From positions 829,501 through 893,500 of the forward strand of contig JBBDHG010000014.1 in NCBI GenBank assembly GCA_037951165.1: a DNA stretch of 64,000 nucleotides, given 5' to 3'. This stretch comes from Lophius americanus (taxonomy: Eukaryota; Chordata; Actinopteri; Lophiiformes; Lophiidae). This document shows positions 37,301-44,508 of the stretch, one piece after another. The stretch's first letter is position 1, and every line of letters starts with the position of its first letter. Below the pieces are notes generated by a model. The model worked only from the letters and a program-made list of their open reading frames with translations, ran no database searches and was not told the DNA's origin. A program made the position numbers and the translations under genes.

Positions 37301-40300
37301 TCAGACCAGAAAGGTGCTTTTATGAGGATGGTCAATCTATCATTATTGTAGTAATACAACAATAATTCAAAGACAAACTCTTGAGCAGTGTTTTTTTGTC
37401 AATGTTTCAAGAGTATAGTAGTGATTTGGATATCAACAGTATTTTAGTAATATGCTATAATTCTAAAATACAATAAAAACTGTAAAAAGTACACTAGTTT
37501 TGAGGTAAAGCTTCAACAAGTTAATTACTGTAAATTTATAGAGAAAAGTTTTACAGGAGCTCTAATTATTATTTATATTTTGGGTTGGCAGCAGTTGCCC
37601 CAATCCCAAAAAATACCTTTCTCCTTTGATTTTAGAACTGTTCCCTTTCGGCGTCGCCACAGCGGAACATCTGTTTCCAAACATAGTTACGGCATGCACC
37701 CACCTGGAAAACAGTACCAGTAACAGTGGTTGTAGAAACCAGTGGTATTTGTTAACCCAAAACACGGATCTGGTTTGAAAATTATAAAAAAAATTCATGT
37801 CCCACATATTGATTTAGCATAAATTTTTCCCAATAACTGCCAATTATCACCAATAAAACTAAACAACATACATGGTTAATTCTGGGAAGAACTCACTTGC
37901 TCCACACATTATAAGAGACGTCACCAGCGGTCATGATGACATCACAGCACGCCTGCTGTTCAATGAAATGTGATTCTTTATCCCGCCGAAACTTTCACTC
38001 CTTTTGTAAGAAAGTAAGACGCTCTGGCTGAGGGATGTCAAGAACTCCAGCTGTTATGTCTGCTCACTGGTTTATATTAAGACTTATGTTCGTCACCTCA
38101 GGTCTGGTGGTTTGAAGTGAAACATTTGCTTTGTCAAATGTGTAATTCTGATGTACTGCAGCACCACATTGTGGCAGTGAATATGAAACAAAAAGTACAA
38201 TTTGCGTATGAACATATGGCGTCACGGAAGCAGAGAATTAAGTGGAAGACTGAAATAAAATAGTAGCAAAAAGTGAACAACGGAATTTCCCTGATTGTAA
38301 TTCAGCTGGAAAACCTTAACTGGATATAAAACTGTATAGAACCCACCCACTGAATTTTGTTTTTAATGCACTATTATGCGTATTACAAAAAAAAACTTCA
38401 AAGGATAAAAAAGTATGTTTGACGGCAGCTTTCTGTAACAACTTTTGCAAACTTGAAGGGGATGACAGCGTTGAAAGTGCAGTGTGTAAAAGTTGGCGCA
38501 TTCAGCAGTGAGTTTCCAGTTTACAATAGTTATTGTATTTAGTTATTTATTATTTAAACCCACAGGTCAAGGGTTACGTGAAAGATAACGGATACTATAA
38601 TTACTCTGCACTGTGGTAGCTTTGACTTTTATGGCTCCATCCCATGTGAACCCAAATTTTGACAAATGCAGGATCACACTTATAATTTACATGAAAAAGC
38701 AATGGAGCCAAACTTCATCGTTAATGAAGGGAAACATGAAGACAGACTCGCAAGAATTCAGTAGTGGGTTCTCAACAAGCCAGAGGAAGAGGACTCGCTC
38801 CCTCTGGAAATAGAAAGGGCTTCGTCTAGGAAAGCGTTATAAAAAACGTTTCTATTCGATCATATACTAACAAAAACACAATTTTGGATATTAGATTCCA
38901 TTTATGCAAGGAGATACCCTTAAGTTGTACACAATACATATTTAAACGGTCATGAAATTTTTCATTCAAACATTTAAATGACTCTTTGATTTAAAACCTT
39001 TTTCTATCCACTGTGAAGTTCTGAGTTTTGATCTCCCTGCCAGGTATTACCGTTCTGCTCTCTCTGACTGTCTTCATGCTGCTGGTTGCAGAGATTATGC
39101 CTGCCACATCGGACTCTGTGCCTTTAATAGGTAAGCCAGGATAGAGCTAAGAAAACACGCTATGGGTGTCAACTACTAACTGTGGGGAAGACATAAGAAT
39201 ACATTTGTTTAGCCATTTCTCATCAACGGTTTGCTTATTTATCAGTGTAATTGAGTTTTAAAGGTGCCACTATATGATAAGACCACCTTTATACAGGATA
39301 TGTAAATGGTTTGTAATTGGGTTAAAAATTAAGTTGTAAATAGTTATAAGCCATAAGATAATGTTTATAAACAGCTTATAACATAGCTCTCAATTTATCA
39401 ATGTGGGTCAATATTTGGTAATATCATGTTAGCTGTGTATGTAAGTGTGCTCACTATTTGACAAGCGTCACATCTCTGATACGCTTAATATCTAATGAGT
39501 CATAGCAGCTTATTAAGGATTTGTAAAAGTGTTTAAAAAATCATTAGTAGACTACGTACAGCCCTTTATAAATCTTTAATAAGTGGACTCTTATTGTTAA
39601 GTCATACCGTTTTAAGATTCTTTTAATATTACGTCCTATTATGAAGTAGAAGTCACAAATTCCTTGTTTGAGGTTTGAATCACCATGTTTGAAAGAATTA
39701 AATGTAGCATTAGTTTGTTCTTTCTGAGTCATTGGACTTTAAACTTCTCATGGTTTCATTTCATCTCCTTGTTTTCGCCTTGTATCGATACCTGGATCCA
39801 CTGTAATGTGTGAAACATCAGTCTGTATCCCTTCTCACTTCCTTCTCCCTCTTCATCCTTACCCAGCTCAGTACTTCGCCACAACCATGGTCATTGTTGG
39901 TCTCTCAGTAATTGCTACAGTTCTGGTCTTACAATATCACCACCACGACCCTGATGGGAGCAAGATGCCTAAGTGGGTGTGTATCAATTTGTGTTACCGT
40001 ATTATCTGTGAATTATACTGTGATCCCATTAGCACCACTTCAGTAATTTCCTCCAACCACACCCCAACTGTTTTGGAGCACATTAGGATAAATTGTGGAT
40101 AAGTGCCTTGATTACATTATAGTCCATTTTGATTCACTTACCGTTTTTAATCAAGATGAAAACACATTAATTGTTGTACAGCTGTGAGTTTCTTGGAAAA
40201 GTCACCGGTTCATCACAGCTCCAAATGTTAAAACAAACAGCCATTCGTACTTACAGGTAGTTTGGGAGTCATAAATTCTACATTGAATATATTATATTGC

Positions 40301-40533
40301 GTGTTTTTGGTTTATGAAGATATAGCACACATTGTGATGCAACAATGAAAATAAATACAGTTAACAATCTTTCTGAGCTTAGTAATAAATTAAGATGGAT
40401 TCCCTGTCAGCAATTCATATGAACTAAATTAGGCAAAATTGGATTTCAACTGGTAAGCTGCAGACACAAAACTATGTTTTCCACAAAAAGCTCCCCATAA
40501 TGAGTAAAATACTATTTATGTAAAATAACATAA

Positions 40534-40577
<44 letters not shown>

Positions 40578-41766
40578 AGATAACAAGATAAACCTCCTTT
40601 TATAGATTCATATGAGCCAATTAGGACACAATCAGACATGATTGGGACGTAATGTTCAAAAAAGGTTATGTTTTTTTTATTAAATCTTTCACAAAAAAGC
40701 CACCCCTTGTGAGTAAAATATGAACCATTAGAATAAAATATGACATATGCAAATTAGATTACCTTGAGACAGTTTATATGAAGTAAATTTGGACTATATT
40801 GGACCAACAGTTAAGAAGTTATGGCCTGAAAGCTTTAGGAGATATATCTCCCCCTAATGTTGGAAATTTGCAACTGATCGCCCCCAAAATCAATCCAGTT
40901 CTTCCTTGCCCTAAGGTGTATGTGGTTATAAAATTTGAGAATGATATATGACATTTTTTTGAGTTATTGCGTTAACACGAAGGACCTGCAGTGGCGGCGG
41001 TACTAAGAGACAAATAACCGAAAATACCTACCGGAAATTATAGGGTTAACAATTCTATATGAAATATACAATATTATATTCCGTATTTTTGGACTTTGGC
41101 TAAGCCGGAGAACCCAGAGGTAACCCACACAAACATGGCACCTTGGTGTTGTGTTTTATGTTCAAATATGCAAAGTTAGTTGGCCAGTTATGAGATTTGA
41201 GACATTTGTATTGATTTTCAACTTATTCTTTGACACCAAAGACCCGTGTGTTCCTGCTCAACTGGTGTGCCTGGTTCCTGCGCATGAAGCGCCCAGTTGA
41301 GGAGCGAGTGCATCCTGCCTGTCACAACAACGCTCAGCGGAGCAGCCTGTCCAGCATGGAACTCAGTGCTAGCGCCCCAGCCGCCCAATCCACCAATGGC
41401 GTCCGTTGCCTGGAGAGCATTCAGTACACTACAGCGACCACCTCGCCAGACTCCGGGGTTCTCTATGGACGGTTGGTTGGACGAGCAGGTGAGGACGAGT
41501 TGCTCCTCCCTGCAGGTCACAGCTCCCCTATGGGCATCTTGGAACCAGAGCTGGCTAAGATCCTGGAAGAGGTGCGCTATATTGCCAAACGTTTCCGGGA
41601 CGAAGACGAGGGCAAGGCTGTGTGCAACGATTGGAAATTTGCTGCATCTGTTATCGACAGGATTTGTCTTGTGGCTTTCTCACTCTTCACCATCCTCTGC
41701 ACTTTTGGAATCCTCATGTCAGCACCCAACTTTGTAGAAGCCATTTCCAAGGACTTTTTCAATTGA
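12216..41766 (+). CDS. chrna7: neuronal nicotinic acetylcholine receptor subunit alpha-7
   Basis: Ten exons joined: 12216-12270, 19823-19962, 21196-21240, 23622-23731, 26123-26202, 29466-29633, 29781-29975, 39044-39130, 39867-39976, 41242-41766; 1,515 bp, 504 codons. The first nine exon lengths equal those of human CHRNA7. The product forms homopentameric, Ca2+-permeable acetylcholine-gated channels in neurons and non-neuronal cells. Visible: signal peptide (about 1-18); loop D Trp77; loop A in WKPDILLYN; Cys-loop Cys150-Cys164; loop B Trp171 in FGSWTYNG; loop C Tyr210, vicinal Cys212-Cys213, Tyr217; M1 about 231-253, M2 about 262-282 ([21 protein letters not shown]), M3 about 293-316, M4 about 470-488; MA helix EPELAKILEEVRYIAKRFR. 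The M3-M4 loop keeps alpha-7 marks (MELSA, PDSGV.YGR). Odd: the human sequons N46 and N90 are Asp here, leaving only N133; loop C has V214 and T216 where mammals have K and P. Alternative: another alpha7/8-like fish paralogue. An in-frame ATG at 12105 could extend the N-terminus. Confidence 0.95.
12271..13239 (+). other. chrna7 intron 1, 5' part
   Basis: AT-rich, with poly-T runs. Two short perfect palindromes are at 12945-12964 (9-bp arms around GG) and 12978-13001 (24-nt palindrome around GAATTC). No named repeat. Confidence 0.5.
12978..13001. repeat. 24-nt perfect palindrome (CATCCATATGAATTC core)
   Basis: Perfect self-complement centred on GAATTC, 14 bases after a second inverted repeat (12945-12964). 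Located in chrna7 intron 1. Confidence 0.85.
13240..13930. repeat. GC-rich, C-rich repeat-like block
   Basis: An abrupt switch from AT-rich intron to CCCAGAGCC/CCCACC-rich sequence, of the type found in 3' regions of some fish LINEs. Open frames here are long because stops are rare in GC-rich sequence; none has a domain I recognise. Class uncertain. Confidence 0.45.
13991..14042 (+). repeat. 13-bp minisatellite, 4 copies
   Basis: CACTCACCCTGCT is repeated four times without a mismatch. Confidence 0.95.
14043..14830 (+). other. chrna7 intron 1, unassigned
   Basis: No named family. An exon-like open stretch preceded by TTCTACAG starts at 14703, but no donor keeps the chrna7 frame (see rejected items). 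Confidence 0.4.
14836..15692 (+). repeat. GACAGA-type satellite, 232-bp higher-order period
   Basis: About 860 bp built of GACAGACA, GAGAGA and CTAAGAGAGTGA submotifs. The stretch beginning at 14931 recurs from 15163, an offset of 232 bases, and stays aligned to about 15390; beyond that the array falls into shorter irregular units. The minus strand has long SLSLSVCL-type open frames, which are satellite artefacts. In chrna7 intron 1. Confidence 0.95.
15693..17870 (+). other. chrna7 intron 1, nothing firm
   Basis: Mixed sequence. A short piece at 17570-17630 (GGGTTGTGGGAGGAAGGAGG ... CAGGAAACTTG) resembles a widespread fish repeat motif. The ORF at 16183-16500 has no recognisable domain. Confidence 0.4.
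17875..18190 (+). repeat. dispersed repeat, family unnamed (copy 2)
   Basis: TTCTTTATTGTCAC start, then a short ATA tract (18000-18020) and CTTGGGTAAAAACTTTTCAGGAATCTGGAAG ... CAGATGGAAGCAGGGTG. This layout matches a common fish repeat and is related to 8640-8892. Confidence 0.45.
18600..18770 (+). mobile_element. Tc1/mariner transposase fragment, decayed
   Basis: GTGGTTGGACCTTCCAGCAGG followed by ACAACGATCA reads as W-T-F-Q-Q-D-N-D-Q, the conserved motif around the second catalytic Asp of Tc1-like transposases. Only a fragment remains, with frame breaks; no terminal repeats are seen. Confidence 0.7.
19018..19785 (+). repeat. A-rich, T-poor interspersed repeat
   Basis: Starts near GAGTTTGGACCCACATGCAG and ends near CTGTCGTGGCA. 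The + strand is strongly A/G-rich with many ACACAGAAA and GGAAACA motifs. This matches the look of a common fish element whose consensus starts GAGTCCGGACCCAAATGC; a decayed non-autonomous element is likely. It ends about 40 bases before chrna7 exon 2. Confidence 0.5.
19823..19962 (+). CDS. chrna7: chrna7 exon 2
   Basis: It is 140 bp with AG at 19821-19822 and GT at 19963. It encodes residues 19-65 (SLQGPNQLRLYEDLLKSYNP ... LMQIMDV), the N-terminal helix of the ligand-binding domain. Confidence 0.95.
19963..21195 (+). other. chrna7 intron 2
   Basis: Nothing named except the short repeat-like segment around 20235-20350 (CGAGGCGTGTAGGACAGGG to CTAGACCTTCATCAGGCA), which reads on the minus strand as a 'CCTGATGAAGG...GAA...TTGCAATAAAT' motif found in fish retroelements. 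Confidence 0.4.
21196..21240 (+). CDS. chrna7: chrna7 exon 3
   Basis: It is 45 bp, phase 0 to 0: DEKNQVLTTNIWLKM, with Trp77 (loop D; mature Trp55 in human numbering). The neighbour two residues on is Lys79 instead of the mammalian Gln. Confidence 0.95.
21566..21652 (+). repeat. LINE 3' tip with (ATT)n tail
   Basis: TTTGAGTATACATGAAGAATGG then TCTATAAATAAAATGTATTATTATTATT is a short decayed LINE end in chrna7 intron 3. Confidence 0.55.
21653..22454 (+). other. chrna7 intron 3, unassigned stretch
   Basis: AT-rich. Bases 21900-22260 may be an old LINE fragment (TACCACTGTGTCATCGGCATA is typical of reverse-complemented reverse transcriptase sequence), but I cannot read a frame. Confidence 0.3.
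22455..22550 (+). repeat. fish interspersed repeat end, decayed second copy
   Basis: GATAGGCTACAACCCCCTG ... GAAGAAGCGGTTTCAGAGAATGGA with a short GGATGG tail; same family as 4722-4808. Confidence 0.5.
23622..23731 (+). CDS. chrna7: chrna7 exon 4
   Basis: It is 110 bp with AG at 23620-23621 and GT at 23732. It encodes residues 81-116 plus two bases of 117, including QWDPSEYPGV (Asp90 at the lost N-glycosylation position) and loop A WKPDILLYN. Confidence 0.96.
23732..26122 (+). other. chrna7 intron 4
   Basis: No named repeat except a (CA)8 tract at 25016-25030. Confidence 0.5.
25016..25030 (+). repeat. short (CA)n
   Basis: CA dinucleotide run of about 15 bases. Confidence 0.9.
26123..26202 (+). 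CDS. chrna7: chrna7 exon 5
   Basis: It is 80 bp with AG at 26121-26122 and GT at 26203. It encodes SADERFDATFHTNIVVNSSG and the following CSYIPP; N133-S-S is the one retained N-glycosylation sequon. Confidence 0.96.
26440..27140 (+). repeat. divergent interspersed repeat, copy in chrna7 intron 5
   Basis: Matches in reverse complement the block at 40390-41000. Shared segments include TAACTCAAAAA near the start, GCAAGGAAGAAGTGGATTGA, TATGGTCCAAATTTAATGCA and AATAGTTCATATTTTATTCA followed by a GGGGG run. Internal sub-blocks recur (compare 26690-26760 with 27040-27130). The class is unknown to me. Confidence 0.65.
27627..27978 (-). mobile_element. non-autonomous Tc1-like element, internally deleted
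   Basis: Ends carry CACCAATCTGCCATGACATT and, at the other side, TGTGGTCATAATGTAATG, the inverted termini of a known fish Tc1-like type ('ATCAGCCATAACATTATGACC'), with TA at both edges. Inside, the minus strand keeps about 160 bases of the transposase 3' end (GGAGTCCATGCCTTGACAG) and about 110 bases of the 5' end (TGCTTGCC-type TTAGGCAGCAAGTGAG). Everything between is deleted. Confidence 0.7.
27979..29465 (+). other. chrna7 intron 5, remainder
   Basis: No named element. Confidence 0.4.
29466..29633 (+). CDS. chrna7: chrna7 exon 6
   Basis: It is 168 bp with AG at 29464-29465 and GT at 29634. It carries the Cys-loop (CYIDVRWFPFDVQRC, Cys150 to Cys164) and loop B Trp171. Confidence 0.97.
29781..29975 (+). 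CDS. chrna7: chrna7 exon 7
   Basis: It is 195 bp with AG at 29779-29780 and GT at 29976. It encodes loop C (SYDCCVETY), the MRRRTLYYALNL entry to M1, M1 and the start of M2 (GEKISL). Confidence 0.97.
30845..31356 (+). mobile_element. non-autonomous Tc1-like element with internal (AG)19
   Basis: The left end CCAATCAGCCATACATGACA and the right end GTAATGTTGTGGCTGATTGA are the same termini as at 55996-56498. The left 400 bases follow the 5' part of the transposase region (AAAAGGACCAAATTGTGAGG, GGACAGGGTCATTGG, ATAGAATGGTGTCAAAAC); then an (AG)19 run sits at the deletion point before the 3' end. In chrna7 intron 7. Confidence 0.7.
31265..31302 (+). repeat. (AG)19 microsatellite
   Basis: Perfect 38-base AG run at the internal deletion junction of the Tc1-like element. 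Confidence 0.97.
31396..31466. repeat. cluster of two palindromes
   Basis: Hairpin 1: ACCAATTAA/TTAATTGGT, 9-bp perfect arms, 31396-31419. Hairpin 2: 31421-31466, outer arms GGAATGGT/ACCATTCC and inner arms CATGGTTAA/TTAACCATG. They fill exactly the gap between the Tc1-like element and the L2-like tail. Confidence 0.85.
31468..32062 (-). mobile_element. 5'-truncated L2-like LINE, inverted copy
   Basis: Minus-strand frame 31616-31981 encodes the LINE ORF2 C-terminus: HEHITPVLHSLHWLPISTR, APPYLKELLTPLTSTRSLRS, GDRAFCSAAPRLCNALPDHL, running without a stop to FLFSRTYNLN. The 3' UTR and (ATT)n tail are nearly the same as at 10300-11005, so both copies are from one young family. In chrna7 intron 7. 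Confidence 0.87.
32586..32748 (+). repeat. fish retroposon 3' end with GAAGAAGAAG tail
   Basis: GCCCGGATAAATGAAGAGGG, GTGTCAGGAAAGGCATCCGATG, TAAAACCTATGCCAAATCAA, GATGATCCACTGTG and an AGAAGAAGAAG tail match the usual layout of a very common fish retroposon end. A fragment of the same family in reverse orientation is at 37625-37690. I am not sure which LINE family it belongs to. Confidence 0.65.
32749..34340 (+). other. chrna7 intron 7, unassigned
   Basis: No named element except a (TATG)5 tract at 33273-33294. Confidence 0.45.
33273..33294 (+). repeat. (TATG)n microsatellite
   Basis: Five TATG units. Confidence 0.95.
34350..35240 (-). mobile_element. Tc1/mariner-like transposon relic
   Basis: Read on the minus strand, 35180-34660 follows a Tc1-like transposase: the N-terminal DNA-binding part (CTTCCAAGAAGTGTAGCC, CAAAGAAACCATCCAAGGAA, GCAGGCCTCTCTCAACTGAG), then TCAAGCATGGAGGTGGCATT (K-H-G-G-G-I) and TTCAGGACCAGG (S-G-P). 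Frames are broken and no intact ORF remains. Boundaries are approximate; the left part (TTGTAAAAGTATTCATCACCC) resembles the terminal repeat of a fish Tc1 type. Confidence 0.7.
36040..36625. repeat. MITE-like repeat with GTGTTAAATTAACAC motifs
   Basis: Repeated short motifs of the type (A)GAGTTAAAATGAACACT, AAGTGTTAAATTAACACTT (36100-36118, palindromic) and GAGTTGAATTAACACC near both ends. This is the look of a frequent non-autonomous repeat in percomorph fish. Edges are estimated. Confidence 0.45.
37121..37330 (+). repeat. tRNA-derived SINE relic
   Basis: GGAAGGTTGGTGGTTCAGTCCCC at 37167-37189 is a tRNA anticodon-to-T-arm/B-box region as in fish tRNA-derived SINEs, followed by GTGTGTGAGTGG and GCTTTTATGAGG-type body. 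A perfect 11-bp inverted repeat (37121-37131 with 37144-37154) sits at the 5' side where the A-box half would be expected. Confidence 0.6.
37625..37690 (-). repeat. fragment of the 32586-32748 retroposon family
   Basis: TTCGGCGTCGCCACAGCGGA followed by ACATCTG is the reverse complement of the 'GATGATCCGCTGTGGCGACCC' part of that family. Confidence 0.55.
37691..39043 (+). other. chrna7 intron 7, 3' part
   Basis: No named element. Confidence 0.4.
39044..39130 (+). CDS. chrna7: chrna7 exon 8
   Basis: It is 87 bp after a 9.1-kb intron: rest of M2 ([19 protein letters not shown]) and the M2-M3 link ATSDSVPLI. AG at 39042-39043, GT at 39131. Confidence 0.97.
39867..39976 (+). CDS. chrna7: chrna7 exon 9
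   Basis: It is 110 bp: M3 (AQYFATTMVIVGLSVIATVL) and the QYHHHDPDG start of the cytoplasmic loop. AG at 39865-39866, GT at 39977. Confidence 0.97.
40390..41000 (-). repeat. divergent interspersed repeat, inverted copy in chrna7 intron 9
   Basis: Reverse-complement partner of 26440-27140. It contains three related sub-units of about 150-200 bases (about 40395-40515, 40595-40735, 40745-40860), each with a 'CATATGAA...TAAATT.GG' part and an 'AAAAGC.CCCC...TGAGTAAAATA' part, so the family is internally tandem. Interrupted by (AT)n at 40537-40575. Confidence 0.65.
40537..40575. repeat. (AT)n microsatellite
   Basis: Perfect 39-base AT run. Confidence 0.97.
41242..41766 (+). CDS. chrna7: chrna7 exon 10 (terminal)
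   Basis: It is 525 bp to TGA at 41764-41766: RVFLLNWCAWFLRMKRP, the variable M3-M4 loop, the amphipathic MA helix and M4 ending in SAPNFVEAISKDF. The acceptor (CACCAAAG) has a weak pyrimidine tract. Confidence 0.96.
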   Translation, partial: TRVFLLNWCAWFLRMKRPVEERVHPACHNNAQRSSLSSMELSASAPAAQSTNGVRCLESIQYTTATTSPDSGVLYGRLVGRAGEDELLLPAGHSSPMGILEPELAKILEEVRYIAKRFRDEDEGKAVCNDWKFAASVIDRICLVAFSLFTILCTFGILMSAPNFVEAISKDFFN

Positions 41767-41899
41767 GAGTTTATTTGGTAGTAAATGCTTCAACCATGAC
41801 TAGAGAGCATGCAGACAGCGCACGACACTTTATCACCAAATCCGGAACAAACAATATAGTATTAATGTTCTGATGAAATTATATCCTGTAGTAAAAATC

Positions 41900-42056
41900 A
41901 TATATATATCTATGTATAGATATAGATATAAAGATATATCTATATCTATAGATATATAGTTGTTTCATCTATGTCTATAGATATAGATATATAGTTGATT
42001 CTTATATATCTATTGAAATATATATATATATATATATATATTTCTATAGATATAAA
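41900..42056. repeat. TATAGA/AT low-complexity block with palindrome
   Basis: ATAGATAT units then (AT)n. The end 42003-42054 is a near-perfect inverted repeat: TATATCTATTGAAATATA against TATATTTCTATAGATATA, one mismatch. In the chrna7 3' UTR. Confidence 0.9.
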
Positions 42057-42289
42057 ACATTAGAAACATTAGCTGGTAGAAATCAACTCCTAGAATTTGA
42101 AATAGTTTGTTAATCATCAGTAGCTTCAGTAGATCTAGAAACATTAACTCTATTACAATGACTCTGAATCTATATAATTTTAGCTACTTATTGGTAGCAT
42201 TTTCATGTCCCTACCCGCCTCTGTTCCTATTCTGTGACCAAATACATACCGTATTTCCAACAGCATATTTATTATATCTTCCAAATTGA

Positions 42290-42340
42290 ACAATTGTTTG
42301 ATTATAAATTAAATGTATTATTATTTTTATTATTATTTGC
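42290..42340 (+). repeat. L2-like 3' tip
   Basis: GATTATAAATTAAATGTATT followed by an imperfect ATT run equals the last bases of the L2-like copies at 10300-11005 and 31468-32062. Confidence 0.5.
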
Positions 42341-43294
42341 ATTTCGTAGAAAAAGCATTATGAGTTTTCATAACTGAGTTTGTCTGTTTTTTGGTGAATC
42401 GTTTTCCCTCCTGATATCAGCAAAATGTTTGAAAAAGTTCTCCATTTCATGATTTTGAAGAAAGTAAAAAGTGATAAAAATCCAAATATGTACATTGATC
42501 CCCTTAAAAATGCCATCAACTCTTCGATTAAAAAATGTTGACATCTTTTTCGATATGTTCTGGGAAAAAGAAACGTGAGTTGTTTCATAAGCTCAAACAG
42601 TTGTTGGCAGAAGTAGAAATTAGTCTATACAGATGACCCTTACCACAGAGTAAACATTCCTTAACTCATAGTAATTGTTCATTTGAATACAGTTGAGTTG
42701 GAATATCACAAAATATTTAACTACAGGCCTGCTTTAAAATCAAATGAGGCCGAATTCAAGTCTTACTTAGACAGTGTGTGCAATGTGCAACATTACAGTG
42801 GTGAAAATGAGTCATCATATTTTACATCAAACTTACTGTCATACCATGCTAAAAAAAATAAATCTAAATTTACCACAGGATTTATACTGTGGTTGGTTAT
42901 TGATGTTGATGCTGTATTATAGTGTATGTCAACATTATAATAATACTCCACTCTACTACATATACTTGAGTTTCAGTACGTTTTATTGATATGAAATTGT
43001 TTATTTAATTACCTAAAATTAGTAACTACATGTATCCTCATCTATTAATTAAAATAATTTAGTGATTTTGTAAATTACCTTTCGATAAACAGTTGTTTTT
43101 TTATATAAGCATATAAATACCTTACTTTTTATTTTTACAATGACTCCATTGATTTTATTATTTTATTTAAATATTTCTATTCCCTGCTATTTTTATTATA
43201 ATATTTGTTTTGTGGTACATCGAAGACTTTCCTGTTCCTTTCATTTCAATGTATGCTGTTTCTGTTCTTATTCATTTTTCCTGTGATATTCTGA

Positions 43295-43300
43295 AATAAA
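43295..43300 (+). promoter_or_regulatory. candidate poly(A) signal of chrna7 (AATAAA)
   Basis: AATAAA with T-rich sequence about 25-40 bases downstream. Placement is by sequence only. Confidence 0.45.
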
Positions 43301-43320
43301 TATCTTCAAAATGAGACTGC

Positions 43321-44428
43321 ATTTAAATTTTTGTTTTCAACATTTATCCCGTCCATAATTTCTCATTTGAAGTACAAAATATTAAATTTAAACATTCTCT
43401 TTGTTTAAAAGCGCCATCATCGTGACACAAATATTAAAACCCTGACAGAATTATACAGCAGTCTGTCAGCACAAATTGAAATATGCTGTAAGTTGATAAA
43501 ACAATAGTACATGTTTATGAGATGACTGATTATATAATTTCATTGCTAGCAGTTAGAGTAAATTTTGAATTTAGACGAGGATAAATGTTAGATTTACAGG
43601 TTCTACAAAACTACATATATCCTTCCTATTCCACAGATGTATGAAACTCAAGTCAGTTACATCTTTGCAGATGGAAAATAAATTAAATGTCATAGCAGTT
43701 GAGTGTAACAGAATAGAAAAAAAACAGGGTCAGTAAGTAGACAGTATGCTTCTACCAAGGCCTAACAGTTTTAATTAAATAAAACCCTAAATTAAATTCC
43801 CAAGAAACTAAATGCTACCCTAAAGGTTCTCATAAAGAGAGGAAAAAATGGATCAACCTTTTATTGTAATCATCTGTACCCCAAAATCCATTGGTGGTGG
43901 TGGTGGTGCAGTGCAGGGGAAAGGTTTCCATGCCACATGCGCCACCCTTCCTCCCAGTATAATGATGGTCAATCCAGTAGTTTATGTGTAATTTTGGGAA
44001 AACGACATACTTTAAAATTATCAAAAATAAATAAATAAATGGAAAATAAATATTCCATCCATCCCTTCATCCCAGATCCAAACTGAAAAAAAAATAAGTA
44101 GTCTTCATTGTCATATAATCAAAGATCCTACTTAGTTTCGTGAAAATCCGCCTCGTGCTTTATAAATTCATGTTTAAAAGTAAAATAAAAAAACAAATAA
44201 ATATATAATAACAGTTGATGCCTCAGCACAATAACTGAGGCAAAAACGGTACATTGGCAGGAACCTTTACCCACAGCACGAGTTGCTTCAGGACGGGTTA
44301 CTCTGCTGTCATCTAATAAATCTGTGTGCGCCTTTGTTATCCCTCCGACTGGAAACATTCAATCCACTTTGCCGTGACGGGGCACCGGTATCTATTCTTT
44401 GAATTATCAGTATAAAATCTTTGGTAAA
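43321..44428 (+). other. intergenic chrna7-trip4 and presumed trip4 promoter
   Basis: About 1.1 kb. The last 200 bases (44230-44428) are less AT-rich and hold the presumed trip4 promoter; I see no clear TATA box at a usual distance. No named repeat. Confidence 0.4.
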
Positions 44429-44508
44429 ATGTCGGACGCTTTGCTGCAGTGGTGTGTGGACCAATTAAACCATAAGTTTGGCTTGGAAGCATGTGAAGAC
44501 ATTGTCCA
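44429..44508 (+). CDS. trip4: trip4 exon 1
   Basis: ATG at 44429 (AAAATGTCGG, A at -3): MSDALLQWCVDQLNHKFGLE... ending in a Gln codon split CA/G. Donor GT at 44509. Confidence 0.9.

Larger units (their letters stand above)
41767..43320 (+). other. probable chrna7 3' UTR
   Basis: The first canonical AATAAA I see after the stop is at 43295-43300, followed by T-rich sequence. If it is the signal used, the 3' UTR is about 1.55 kb. It includes the TATAGA/AT low-complexity block at 41900-42056 and an L2-like tip at 42290-42340. Confidence 0.45.

Noticed and set aside
41297..41737. 146-residue plus-strand ORF overlapping chrna7 exon 10
   Set aside because: It is a shifted frame of the true exon, which encodes the well-conserved M3-M4 loop and M4.
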